A stretch of 64,000 nt of DNA, taken from NCBI RefSeq assembly GCF_023278365.1, contig NZ_CP075338.1, positions 3,348,001 to 3,412,000 on the forward strand, read 5' to 3'. Source of the DNA: Epilithonimonas zeae. Its GTDB lineage: Bacteria > Bacteroidota > Bacteroidia > Flavobacteriales > Weeksellaceae. Shown in pieces: positions 1 through 7,571 of the stretch (position 1 is its first letter; every line of letters begins with the position of its first letter). The translations under genes and the position numbers were made by a program. The notes below the pieces were generated by a model. That model did no database searches. It had not been told where the DNA came from and saw only the letters and a list, made by a program, of their open reading frames with translations.

Positions 1-531
1 GCTTAATGTATAATTACGCAAATCCGTCGTCATCCAGAAACTATAAATTCCGAATGTAATGATCGTAAGGAATAGATCTTTGAAATATATTTTCATCAAT
101 GTTCCTCTGTCGCCTCTGTATCCAAATCTTACGCCTCTCCAATTGGTTCTGGACATTCTGTATTTGTAAAATCCGTGGATGGCGAAAGGAATGATTCCTA
201 ATAAGAACACATAAAAAGCCAGCAGAAATACAAACATCAAAATTGTATTCTGAGTTTTTGCTGCAATGATAATCCCAATGTAAAATGCCGCAACGATTCC
301 AAAAATTTTCACAAAACCAACAAACATCTCTTTTCCGGTTCCGGTGAACTGAAAATTATCGCCCTCCAAATAAGAATTAGAATAAAGATATTTAAGTATT
401 TTCTCTTTTGCCCAAGGATAATAAAGCCCTAGTGTGATAATTGTTAAAAGCCAGTTTACTACTACGACTCCAAAAAACTCTCCGCCTTTTCCTTTGAAAG
501 AAAAGTCATACGTTTTCATTTGTGTTTCCAT
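1..531 (-). CDS. DUF898 (YjgN-like) membrane protein, 3' end outside window
   Basis: The frame is open from an ATG at 531 to the window edge, giving 177 residues without a stop. The start METQMKTYDFSFKGKGGEFF is followed by the DUF898/YjgN pattern: an aromatic-rich FxGxGxEFF opening, a helix around residues 18-38 ending in GLYYPWAKEK, a helix pair near 75-115, and RTNWRGVRFGYRG before another helix. The family is an inner-membrane protein of unknown function. The stop of dapA lies 24 bases upstream, so the two are probably co-transcribed, but I see no functional link. Function is unknown; the family call is fairly secure, and length cannot be judged because the C-terminus is missing. Confidence 0.8.
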   Translation of the reverse strand, partial: METQMKTYDFSFKGKGGEFFGVVVVNWLLTIITLGLYYPWAKEKILKYLYSNSYLEGDNFQFTGTGKEMFVGFVKIFGIVAAFYIGIIIAAKTQNTILMFVFLLAFYVFLLGIIPFAIHGFYKYRMSRTNWRGVRFGYRGDRGTLMKIYFKDLFLTIITFGIYSFWMTTDLRNYTLS

Positions 532-555
532 TAGTTTTTAATTCTGTTGTGTTTA

Positions 556-1434
556 TTAATGTTCTAATTTTTGCATTTCTTGTTTTATCTTTTCCTGCAG
601 ACCTTCCGAAGCCGGAACTAAAGGAAGTCTCAAATAATTTTTAATCAAACCTTTTTCAGCAAGAATAGTTTTCACGCCGCAAGGATTACCTTCAGCAAAA
701 ATCAATCTTGTGATTTCTACCAAAGAATTGTGAATTTTGTAAGCTTCGTCAACTTCTCTGTTACGAGCCAGTTTTACCATTGTAGAAAATTCTTTTGGGT
801 ATGCCTGTCCGATTACGGAAATCACACCATCGCCTCCAGCCAAAGTTACCGGCAAAGTATATTCATCATCGCCCGACATTAATGAAAAATTTTCAGGCTT
901 TTGTCTCAGGATATCGAAATATTGTAGAATGTTTGGCGCTGCTTCTTTAACCATGAAAAGATTCGGAAATTCCTTAGCTAAACGTAGCGTTGTTGAAGCT
1001 TCAACATTTTGTCCGGTTCTTCCCGGAACGTTATAAATAATGATTTTTTCTCCAGTTTCAGCTAAAGCTTTATAATGCTGATAAAGCCCTTCCTGATTTG
1101 GTTTGTTGTAATAAGGAGAAACCGATAAAACGGCATCAAAATCCGAAAGATCTGTTTCTTTGATTTGTGTTACAACCTCGGCCGTATTATTTCCACCAAT
1201 TCCTAAAACTAATGGCAATCTGTTATTATTGATCTTAGTGATGTGAGCAACAACTCTGTCCTTTTCTTCCTTGGAAAGCGTTGCAGCTTCTGCTGTAGTT
1301 CCCAGAACAACGAGGAAATTGGTTCCGTTGTCTATATTATAATCGATTAATTTGGTAAGAGAATCAAAATCTACGGATAGATCTTCATTAAAAGGTGTTA
1401 CCAAAGCTACACCTACGCCTTTTAGCTGACCCAT
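556..1434 (-). CDS. dapA: 4-hydroxy-tetrahydrodipicolinate synthase
   Basis: Condenses pyruvate with aspartate semialdehyde, the first committed step of the lysine/diaminopimelate pathway, in the cytoplasm. The 292-residue length is normal for the family. The (beta/alpha)8-barrel signatures are visible: GTTAEA at 45-50 (usually GTTGE, so one Gly to Ala change), YNVPGRTG from Tyr134, and the Schiff-base lysine Lys163 in MVKEAAPN. The start MGQLKGVGVALVTPF is the usual one, and a strong promoter element sits 24-55 bases upstream. The gene is followed after 24 bases by the DUF898 gene. dapA is likely essential because Bacteroidetes peptidoglycan uses diaminopimelate. Confidence 0.97.
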   Translation of the reverse strand: MGQLKGVGVALVTPFNEDLSVDFDSLTKLIDYNIDNGTNFLVVLGTTAEAATLSKEEKDRVVAHITKINNNRLPLVLGIGGNNTAEVVTQIKETDLSDFDAVLSVSPYYNKPNQEGLYQHYKALAETGEKIIIYNVPGRTGQNVEASTTLRLAKEFPNLFMVKEAAPNILQYFDILRQKPENFSLMSGDDEYTLPVTLAGGDGVISVIGQAYPKEFSTMVKLARNREVDEAYKIHNSLVEITRLIFAEGNPCGVKTILAEKGLIKNYLRLPLVPASEGLQEKIKQEMQKLEH

Positions 1435-1457
1435 TTTTATTTTAAAATTAAATTTCT

Positions 1458-1488
1458 CAAAGTTAATTTTATTTTAATAATTGACAAA
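1458..1488 (-). promoter_or_regulatory. Predicted dapA promoter (TTTG-N19-TAACTTTG)
   Basis: On the minus strand the sequence reads TTTG (1488-1485), a 19-base spacer, then TAACTTTG (1465-1458). This fits the Bacteroidetes sigma-ABfr consensus (TTTG near -33, TAnnTTTG near -7). It is the only promoter in the window where both boxes match exactly. Transcription would start about 18 bases before the dapA ATG. Confidence 0.75.
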
Positions 1489-1599
1489 GATTATGTTTGG
1501 CTTTGTTAGCTGGTAACAATTTTTTTAATCTAAACTAAAATGAATGTTCTTTTGACTTCTCTAACAATTATTTAGTTAGTTTTAAAACCCGAAAATCAT

Positions 1600-1607
1600 T
1601 AGATTTG
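1600..1607 (+). promoter_or_regulatory. Predicted -7 element TAGATTTG for the 1671-6875 operon
   Basis: TAGATTTG fits TAnnTTTG exactly and lies 63 bases before the ATG at 1671. I see no convincing -33 box. It would drive the six-gene plus-strand operon that runs to 6875. Confidence 0.55.
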
Positions 1608-1670
1608 TATCCATATTATTTTTAAATGAAATCGGAGATTCCCGAATTCAGTAATTAAGATAAAAATTCA

Positions 1671-2438
1671 ATGATAAAAAATAGATTATTAGGATTTGGT
1701 ATCATCAGTTTGCTTTTGATTGGTTGTAAAGCACCACTCAATATCGCAAATATCCACACCGAAAAGAATATTTACATCACAAGCGATCTCGCTGAAGATA
1801 AGGAAATGGCTGCCATCATCCAACCTTACAAACATGAGTTGGAAGGTAAAATGAATACCAAAATTTCTCATACCAATACAGAACTTAACAAATCAGGCGA
1901 TAATAGTAATCTTGGAAATCTTTTAGCAGATTATACTTTCGAAGGTGCCGATGAGTGGGCAAAAAAGAATAATGTTCCGCCAATGGATGCAGCTGTTATC
2001 AATATCGGTGGAATCCGAACCATTATTCCAAAAGGTGATATTTTGACGAAGCAGATTTATGAAGTAATGCCATTTGAAAATGAAGTGGTAATCATCAAAA
2101 TGAATGGAAAAGATGCGGAAGGATTATTTGATTATTATCTGAAAACTCAGAAAAATAATCCGGTTTCTCATTTGGTCATTGAAACAGACGAAAATAATTC
2201 GATTTCTAAAAAATTAATTAACGGAAAAACAGTCGATTATAATAAAACATATTATATCGCAACTTCTGATTATCTGGCTTTAGGTGGAGATAATATGTTC
2301 TTTTTTAGCAAAGGTGAAATGATATCAACAGGGATAAAGATGCGTGATCTTTTCCTGGAAAAGTTCAAACAAAATCCAGAGATTTCTTCTCCAGACGACG
2401 TAAGATTGATTTTTAAAAACAAAAAAGTGCAGGAATAA
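1671..2438 (+). CDS. 5'-nucleotidase C-terminal domain lipoprotein
   Basis: A 255-residue lipoprotein whose signal peptide ends in LLIGC (Cys19). The remainder resembles the 5'-nucleotidase C-terminal domain (substrate-specificity half of UshA/5'-nucleotidase): N-S-N-L-G-N-L-L-A-D near residue 80, the INIGGIR segment, YEVMPFENEVV, and TSDYLALGGDN near the end. The family hydrolyses nucleotides outside the cytoplasm, but catalysis needs the metallophosphatase half, which here is the next gene. The stop overlaps the next ATG by one base, so translation is coupled. Probably this protein and its neighbour act as two parts of one periplasmic or surface nucleotidase. Their physical association is inference. 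Confidence 0.85.
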   Translation: MIKNRLLGFGIISLLLIGCKAPLNIANIHTEKNIYITSDLAEDKEMAAIIQPYKHELEGKMNTKISHTNTELNKSGDNSNLGNLLADYTFEGADEWAKKNNVPPMDAAVINIGGIRTIIPKGDILTKQIYEVMPFENEVVIIKMNGKDAEGLFDYYLKTQKNNPVSHLVIETDENNSISKKLINGKTVDYNKTYYIATSDYLALGGDNMFFFSKGEMISTGIKMRDLFLEKFKQNPEISSPDDVRLIFKNKKVQE

Positions 2439-3388
2439 TGAAAAGAAAAGAGTTTCTAAAATATATTGGAGGCGGAAGTCTTGCTTTGACATTGGCACCT
2501 AATCTTTTGTTGGCAGAGCAATTTGATATTCTGAAAAAAGAGTCAGCACATAAACTAACTATTCTTCACACGAATGATCAACACAGTAGAATCGAACCAT
2601 TCGATGCTTCTTACACCAAAAATCCAAATCAAGGTGGTTTTGCGAGAAGAGCTTCATTAGTCAATAAAATCAGAAGTGAGGAAAAAAATGTTTTGCTTTT
2701 GGATTCAGGAGATATTTTTCAAGGAACGCCTTACTTCAATTTTTTTGGCGGCGAATTGGAATTTAAATTAATGAGTATGATGCAATATGATGCTTCAACA
2801 ATGGGAAATCACGATTTTGATAATGGTTTGGAGGGTTTTCTAAAAGTCCTTCCGAATGCAAAATTTCCTTTCATTTGTTCCAATTATGATTTTAAGAATA
2901 CAATCCTTGACGGAAAAACTGAACAATATAAAATCTTTAACAAAGACGGAATCAAAATCGGGATTTTTGCTGTAGGAATCGAATTGAATGGCTTAGTTGG
3001 TAAAAAGAATTATGGAGAAACAGTTTATCAAGATCCAATTGAAATTGCTCAACATTATGCTGACTTTTTGAGAAATGAGAAAAAATGTGATTTGGTAATT
3101 TGTTTATCTCACATCGGATTTGATTATAAAGATGATCCAAAGAAAATGTCTGATAAACATTTGGCTGCAAAAACTTCCGGAATAGATTTGATTTTAGGCG
3201 GTCATACGCACACTTTCCTAAAAGAACCAGTAAATTTCCAGAATAAGGATGGTAAAAATGTCATTGTCAATCAAGTAGGTTGGGCAGGCCTTTTATTGGG
3301 TAGGTTAGATTTTTATTTTGATAAAAATAAGAATGTGAAAAATATTTCGTGGAATAATCAGTTAATAGATGAAAACATAATTGTTTAG
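2438..3388 (+). CDS. 5'-nucleotidase-type metallophosphatase
   Basis: A 316-residue calcineurin-like phosphoesterase matching the N-terminal catalytic half of UshA-type 5'-nucleotidases. Metal-binding motifs are in order: HTNDQHSRIEP near residue 45, DSGDIFQGTPYFN near 88, GNHDFDNG near 120, H in LSHIGFD, and GGHTHTFL near 251. The N-terminus MKRKEFLKYIGGGSLALTLAP looks like a Tat-type leader, but the arginine pair is degenerate (KRK), so the export route is uncertain. The C-terminal substrate-binding half is absent because it is encoded by the upstream gene. It starts inside the stop of that gene and ends one base before porZ. Confidence 0.9.
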   Translation: MKRKEFLKYIGGGSLALTLAPNLLLAEQFDILKKESAHKLTILHTNDQHSRIEPFDASYTKNPNQGGFARRASLVNKIRSEEKNVLLLDSGDIFQGTPYFNFFGGELEFKLMSMMQYDASTMGNHDFDNGLEGFLKVLPNAKFPFICSNYDFKNTILDGKTEQYKIFNKDGIKIGIFAVGIELNGLVGKKNYGETVYQDPIEIAQHYADFLRNEKKCDLVICLSHIGFDYKDDPKKMSDKHLAAKTSGIDLILGGHTHTFLKEPVNFQNKDGKNVIVNQVGWAGLLLGRLDFYFDKNKNVKNISWNNQLIDENIIV

Positions 3389-3389
3389 A

Positions 3390-5696
3390 ATGAAGAAAAT
3401 TTTATTAATTATATCAGTTTTTACAGCACTGATTTTTCAAGCGCAGACCAGTAAATGGAGCGATCTTTTCTCATACAATAACGTCCTGAAAATAAGAGAA
3501 GACGGTGACCGCTTAATTGCTGCCACAGAAAACGGAATTTTTTATTATTATCCGGGAACTGGTGAAATCAAAAAACTGTCAAAAGCCAATGGACTTCATG
3601 AAGTGAAAATTTCGGCCTTCGATTATAACCCTGCAACTCAGATGGGAATTGTTGGCTATCAGAATGGTTCTTTAGATGTTATTACACCTAATGGAATTTT
3701 TTTGATTGTAGATATTCCTTTGGCAACCGGAACAACAAATAAAAAGATTAATCATATTGCTATTAACGGTGACAGAGCAGTTATCTCTGCTGGTTACGGT
3801 GTGTCATTATTTAATATGAATAAGAGAGAGTTTGGAGACACTGTATTTTTTCCTGCAACTGGGACTAATATAGAAACGGTGAACTCTGCGGTCATTAAAG
3901 ATAATGCTGTTTATGTAGCTACAAGTAAAGGGGTAAAATTCCATGAGATTAATGCAACTTTTGCCCTTTATTCTGATTGGAATTTATCTTCCAATATTAT
4001 AGAACCAGCCGAGAATACTAATGTGACATTTACAAAAATTGACGTTGGAAATTGGATTGTTTATGCAAAGAAAATTGTTACAAAGGTAGCTACCTCACAA
4101 ACAGCCGAAGAGTTTTATTATACAGTCAAATATAGATCTGGAAATTCTGTTTCTACGATTAATAGACAATTTATAGATGTACAAGACTTAAAAATTACAG
4201 ACAGTCAGATCATTATTTCTGATAAAACAAATGTTTATCTTTATTCAAACAATGGTGTTCAACAGAAAGTTTTTGATGTTGGAGAAAATATAAATACAGC
4301 TTTAATTTCAAATAATTTATTATATACAGGAACTAAAGTTTCAGGGTTGTTCAACGAACAAAAAAATAGTTTTAAACCAGATGGTCCATATAGCAATACA
4401 TCTTACAAATTATCACTTTTAAATGGACAAATCTGGGTTTCTACTGGCAGCAGGACATCGTATAACCAAACGATAGCAAAACCTTTAGGGTATTATCATT
4501 ACGATGGTAATTCATGGATTTATCCAGATTTATTTAAGTTACGTCCAGATATTTATTATAATATTTTGGATGTAACTCCAAATCCTTCTGATCCATCTGA
4601 AGTGTTTTTCACAAATTATTATTCTTATGAATTTTATCATTCCTCGAAAGGTATTTATAAAATGACAAATGATAAATTAGTTAAAACATATGCTTCTGAA
4701 GGAAAATGGGATCTTTCCAGACCAGTAGGGTGTACTTTCGATTCTAATAATAATTTATTTTGTACACTTTCACAGATAGAAGCAACAAGAACTTCAGGAT
4801 TCTACTATTATAACAGAACTGCTGATAATTTTGTGTTGAATGGAACATCTCTTAATGACGGCGCACAGAAACCAATTGCAAAAGACGGAGTTTTATACAT
4901 ACCTTTGCCAAGAGGTTCTGGAGGATTGTTGATGTATAACTATAATAATACACCACTTAATAATTCTGACGATGCTCTTAAACTTTTGAATAAAAACAAT
5001 AATCTTCCTGTAGAAAATGCAGTAAGTGCTTCCTTAGATAATAATGATGATTTATGGATTGGTACATCAGATGGATTGAGAATTTTATCTAACCCAAAAG
5101 CTGCGATTTCTGAAGAAAATCCACAGACTGAGGAGATTATTATAGAAGAAAATGGATTGGCAGAAGAACTTTTTAGAGATGCTAATATTTTACAAATAAC
5201 TACTGATTCAGGAAACCAAAAGTGGATTTCTGTAGATGGAGGCGGTGTTTTTTACATAAGCCCATCAGGAGATAAAACCATATATCACTTTACAAAATCG
5301 AATTCCCCTTTACCTAACGATAGTGTAACAGATATCCAGATTGATGAAAAAACAGGAAAGGTTTACTTTGCAACTATAGATGGGATTATGGCTTATCAAG
5401 GAGATGTATCCGAGGTTACTTCCAATTTTGGTAACGTATTAGTATATCCAAATCCAGTTGTTTATGCTCAATATAAAGGCAATGTCAGAATAAAAGGTTT
5501 GGCGCAGAAAACCAATATCAGAATTACAGATGCAGCTGGTAATTTGGTACATTCAGCAGTGGCTAACGGTGGTTATTTTGAGTGGAATCTTAACAATCAA
5601 AGAGGTGTAAGAGTAGCTTCTGGAATCTACTATGTTTTGATGACCAACGAGGACGGAACTGATACTGCAACCGCAAAAATTGCTGTCGTAAATTAA
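3390..5696 (+). CDS. porZ: Type IX secretion system protein PorZ
   Basis: A 768-residue secreted protein with signal peptide MKKILLIISVFTALIFQAQ. Beta-propeller-like repeats occupy most of the length (for example WIGTSDGLRIL, WISVDGGGVFYIS, GKVYFATIDGIMAYQG). A C-terminal sorting-like domain begins at VYPNPVVYAQYKG and ends ASGIYYVLMTNEDG. This architecture and the opening TSKWSDLFSYNNVLKI match PorZ, the surface component of the T9SS attachment complex that delivers A-LPS to the sortase step. The ATG at 3390 is chosen because an in-frame TTG at 3381 lies inside the upstream gene and adds only three residues. Followed after three bases by recO, an adjacency I recall from other flavobacteria. 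Confidence 0.88.
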   Translation: MKKILLIISVFTALIFQAQTSKWSDLFSYNNVLKIREDGDRLIAATENGIFYYYPGTGEIKKLSKANGLHEVKISAFDYNPATQMGIVGYQNGSLDVITPNGIFLIVDIPLATGTTNKKINHIAINGDRAVISAGYGVSLFNMNKREFGDTVFFPATGTNIETVNSAVIKDNAVYVATSKGVKFHEINATFALYSDWNLSSNIIEPAENTNVTFTKIDVGNWIVYAKKIVTKVATSQTAEEFYYTVKYRSGNSVSTINRQFIDVQDLKITDSQIIISDKTNVYLYSNNGVQQKVFDVGENINTALISNNLLYTGTKVSGLFNEQKNSFKPDGPYSNTSYKLSLLNGQIWVSTGSRTSYNQTIAKPLGYYHYDGNSWIYPDLFKLRPDIYYNILDVTPNPSDPSEVFFTNYYSYEFYHSSKGIYKMTNDKLVKTYASEGKWDLSRPVGCTFDSNNNLFCTLSQIEATRTSGFYYYNRTADNFVLNGTSLNDGAQKPIAKDGVLYIPLPRGSGGLLMYNYNNTPLNNSDDALKLLNKNNNLPVENAVSASLDNNDDLWIGTSDGLRILSNPKAAISEENPQTEEIIIEENGLAEELFRDANILQITTDSGNQKWISVDGGGVFYISPSGDKTIYHFTKSNSPLPNDSVTDIQIDEKTGKVYFATIDGIMAYQGDVSEVTSNFGNVLVYPNPVVYAQYKGNVRIKGLAQKTNIRITDAAGNLVHSAVANGGYFEWNLNNQRGVRVASGIYYVLMTNEDGTDTATAKIAVVN

Positions 5697-5699
5697 GAA

Positions 5700-6377
5700 A
5701 TGACCCAAGAAGTTTTTTTACTGTCTTATACAAAATATGGAGATCACGATGCTGTTCTCCATTGTTTTTGCAGAGAAAACGGATTCGAAAGTTTTTTTGC
5801 CAAAGGAATTTATTCTCCAAAAAATAAAAAGAAAGCATTTCTTTTTCCTTTAAATGAACTATTGCTTTATACTTCCGATAAAAAGAAGAATATCCAGAAT
5901 GTTATCAAATTGGAACAGATAAATTCGGAACTTTTTACTTCTGATATCAGAAAGAATTCGATTTTATTTTTTATTTCTGATTTACTGAATCAAGTTCTAA
6001 GGAATGAAAACCAAAACCAAAATATTTACTCGGAGATTTCGCTTTTTTTGAATCAATTACAAATGGATAATTTCCAATCTCATTTGATATTTATTTTTAG
6101 ATTGTTGAAACAGCAAGGTTTACAGCCATTATTTTCTGATAAAACTTATCTGAATCCAGAATCAGGAAACTTCGAAGAAAATGAATCTCATCATTTTTTT
6201 GATAAAGACATTTCCGCCATTTGGAAAGAATTGATCGTATCACAAAACCCTTATGATATCAAACTGAGCCGATTCGGAAAACAAAATTTCCTCGATTCTA
6301 TTTTAGTGTATTATCATTATCATTTTACAGATTTCAGAGAACCAAAATCTCTTGAAATTATCAAAGAAATTTTTTAA
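5700..6377 (+). CDS. recO: DNA repair protein RecO
   Basis: Acts with RecF/RecR in gap repair by loading RecA on SSB-coated DNA. At 225 residues it is slightly shorter than the usual 235-250. The N-terminal OB-fold opening (EVFLLSYTKYGDHDAVLHCF followed by ENGFESFFAKGIYS) is diagnostic. The C-terminal half is helical and low in cysteine, so the zinc finger of some RecO proteins is absent, as is common in Bacteroidetes. The ATG lies three bases after the porZ stop and the stop is three bases before the next gene, so it belongs to the same operon. Confidence 0.9.
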   Translation: MTQEVFLLSYTKYGDHDAVLHCFCRENGFESFFAKGIYSPKNKKKAFLFPLNELLLYTSDKKKNIQNVIKLEQINSELFTSDIRKNSILFFISDLLNQVLRNENQNQNIYSEISLFLNQLQMDNFQSHLIFIFRLLKQQGLQPLFSDKTYLNPESGNFEENESHHFFDKDISAIWKELIVSQNPYDIKLSRFGKQNFLDSILVYYHYHFTDFREPKSLEIIKEIF

Positions 6378-6380
6378 ATT

Positions 6381-6875
6381 ATGATTATCAAAGCCGAACA
6401 AAAAGACATTCCTATTATTCAAAATTTAGCAAAAAAATCATGGGCTTTTGCTTATGCTGATATTTTGGAACAAGATCAGATTGATTATATGCTGAATATG
6501 ATGTATTCCGAAGAGGCACTGAAAAAACATTTCAAAAATCCCAATTATCATTATTATTTAGTTTCAGAAAATGATGAATTTCTTGGTTTTGTTGGATTTG
6601 AGTTTCATCAGGAACCTGAAACAACAAAACTTCACAGGATTTATTTTTTAAAAGAAGCACAAGGAAAAGGTTTGGGTAAAAAAGCGTTGAAATTTGTCAT
6701 CAATGAAGCGGAAAATGTGAATGATAAACGAGTGACGCTCACCGTCAATAAAAATAATTCGGCACATAAATTCTATGAATCCCAAGGTTTCAAAGTTTAT
6801 GAAGAAGCCATTTTAAATATCGGAAATGGTTATGTGATGGATGATTATCTGATGGAATTTATTATCAATCAATAA
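6381..6875 (+). CDS. GNAT family N-acetyltransferase
   Basis: 164 residues with a full GNAT fold: beta strands at VSENDEFLGFVGFE, the RIYFLKEAQGKGLGKKAL acetyl-CoA loop (Q/RxxGxG/A motif) near residues 92-109, and the NKNNSAHKFYESQGFKVYEE C-terminal motif. The family transfers acetyl groups to amines of small molecules or proteins; the substrate here cannot be read from sequence. It is the last gene of the operon starting at 1671 and is followed directly by a predicted terminator. Confidence 0.88.
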   Translation: MIIKAEQKDIPIIQNLAKKSWAFAYADILEQDQIDYMLNMMYSEEALKKHFKNPNYHYYLVSENDEFLGFVGFEFHQEPETTKLHRIYFLKEAQGKGLGKKALKFVINEAENVNDKRVTLTVNKNNSAHKFYESQGFKVYEEAILNIGNGYVMDDYLMEFIINQ

Positions 6876-6883
6876 TAAACCAA

Positions 6884-6914
6884 AGCATTTGCAAACACGC
6901 AGATGCTTTTTTTG
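6884..6914 (+). terminator. Terminator after the 1671-6875 operon
   Basis: AGCATTTGC and GCAGATGCT form a nine-base stem with one G-T pair, followed by a run of seven T. It sits nine bases after the last stop codon. Confidence 0.75.
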
Positions 6915-7177
6915 TGATTGATTTTCTACTCTTTTCACATACTGTAAGTTAACTAAGAATGAACCACTTTCAAACTTCAAATTTCTATAAATTAGATTAA
7001 TGACTTTCGATTTTGCTTAAATTCTGATTTTAAGACCATTAATAAAATTAAAAATATCAGTCTCCTAAAGCAATATTATGAAGGTGTTAATTCTCAATAA
7101 AACTTCATTTAATTTATCCTTAAGTATTATTAATACACAGATAATAATTCATTAAACTTATATCTGCTGCATAATTT
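6915..7177. other. Gene-poor AT-rich spacer
   Basis: About 260 bases between the terminator at 6914 and the orphan promoter at 7178. I see no open frame with coding character, no repeat shared with the rest of the window and no clear hairpin. Confidence 0.5.
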
Positions 7178-7185
7178 TAGATTTG
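7178..7185 (+). promoter_or_regulatory. Orphan -7 element TAGATTTG
   Basis: Exact TAnnTTTG match with no open reading frame downstream before the hairpin terminator at 7250-7278. It would start a transcript near 7190. Confidence 0.5.
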
Positions 7186-7189
7186 TCCC

Positions 7190-7278
7190 AGAACGAAATC
7201 AGTAATGCCTGATAGTAATTTTTCTTCATATACTATTTTTTAAATTTAGAAAGCCTGCTATTTATAGTAGGCTTTTTA
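7190..7278 (+). ncRNA. Candidate short non-coding RNA
   Basis: The stretch is bounded by a TAGATTTG -7 element at 7178-7185 and a strong intrinsic terminator at 7250-7278 (arms 7250-7261 and 7264-7275, followed by T-rich sequence). Between them is a second possible hairpin, ATAGTA (7212-7217) with TACTAT (7231-7236). There is no coding frame of note, and the next gene has its own promoter element at 7369. A transcript of about 85-90 bases is predicted. I recognise no known RNA family; the boundaries are inferred. Confidence 0.4.
7250..7278 (+). terminator. Orphan intrinsic terminator
   Basis: Twelve-base arms AAAGCCTGCTAT and ATAGTAGGCTTT with one G-T pair and a two-base loop, followed by TT and T-rich sequence. 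No protein gene ends nearby; the last upstream stop is at 6875 and already has its own terminator. Confidence 0.7.
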
Positions 7279-7368
7279 TTGTCATATTGAGGTTGTTAAT
7301 AATGATGTGTTAAGTGTTAAAAAATCATTATTATGCTTTTATGGTATAAATAATGTTATATAATTATT

Positions 7369-7376
7369 TAAATTTG
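7369..7376 (+). promoter_or_regulatory. Predicted -7 element TAAATTTG for the 7572 gene
   Basis: Exact TAnnTTTG match. It implies a long leader of about 190 bases before the ATG at 7572, which contains a 33-codon frame. Confidence 0.5.
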
Positions 7377-7393
7377 CACTACAACACAAATAA

Positions 7394-7495
7394 ATGAAAA
7401 AAATGAAAAATTCAATTAGCACAACTGTGCACTCTATTTTCTTAGATAGGAAACCTTATTTTCTACAAATCTTTATCAATCCGAATAAGCTATAA
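7394..7495 (+). CDS. Possible 33-residue leader peptide or small ORF
   Basis: ATG at 7394 follows an A-rich stretch (ACACAAATAA), the usual ribosome-binding context in this phylum, about ten bases after the predicted transcription start. The product starts MKKMKNSISTTVHSIFLDRK and ends at TAA 7493-7495. It has no membrane segment or lipobox and I recognise no family. It could be a leader peptide for the secreted-protein genes downstream or a chance frame. Weakly supported. Confidence 0.25.
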   Translation: MKKMKNSISTTVHSIFLDRKPYFLQIFINPNKL

Positions 7496-7571
7496 TTAAG
7501 TTACAGCTATAATTCTTTCTATTTCAAGTTTACACTTGAGAAATTTTATATCTATTTAAAAAAACACAATA

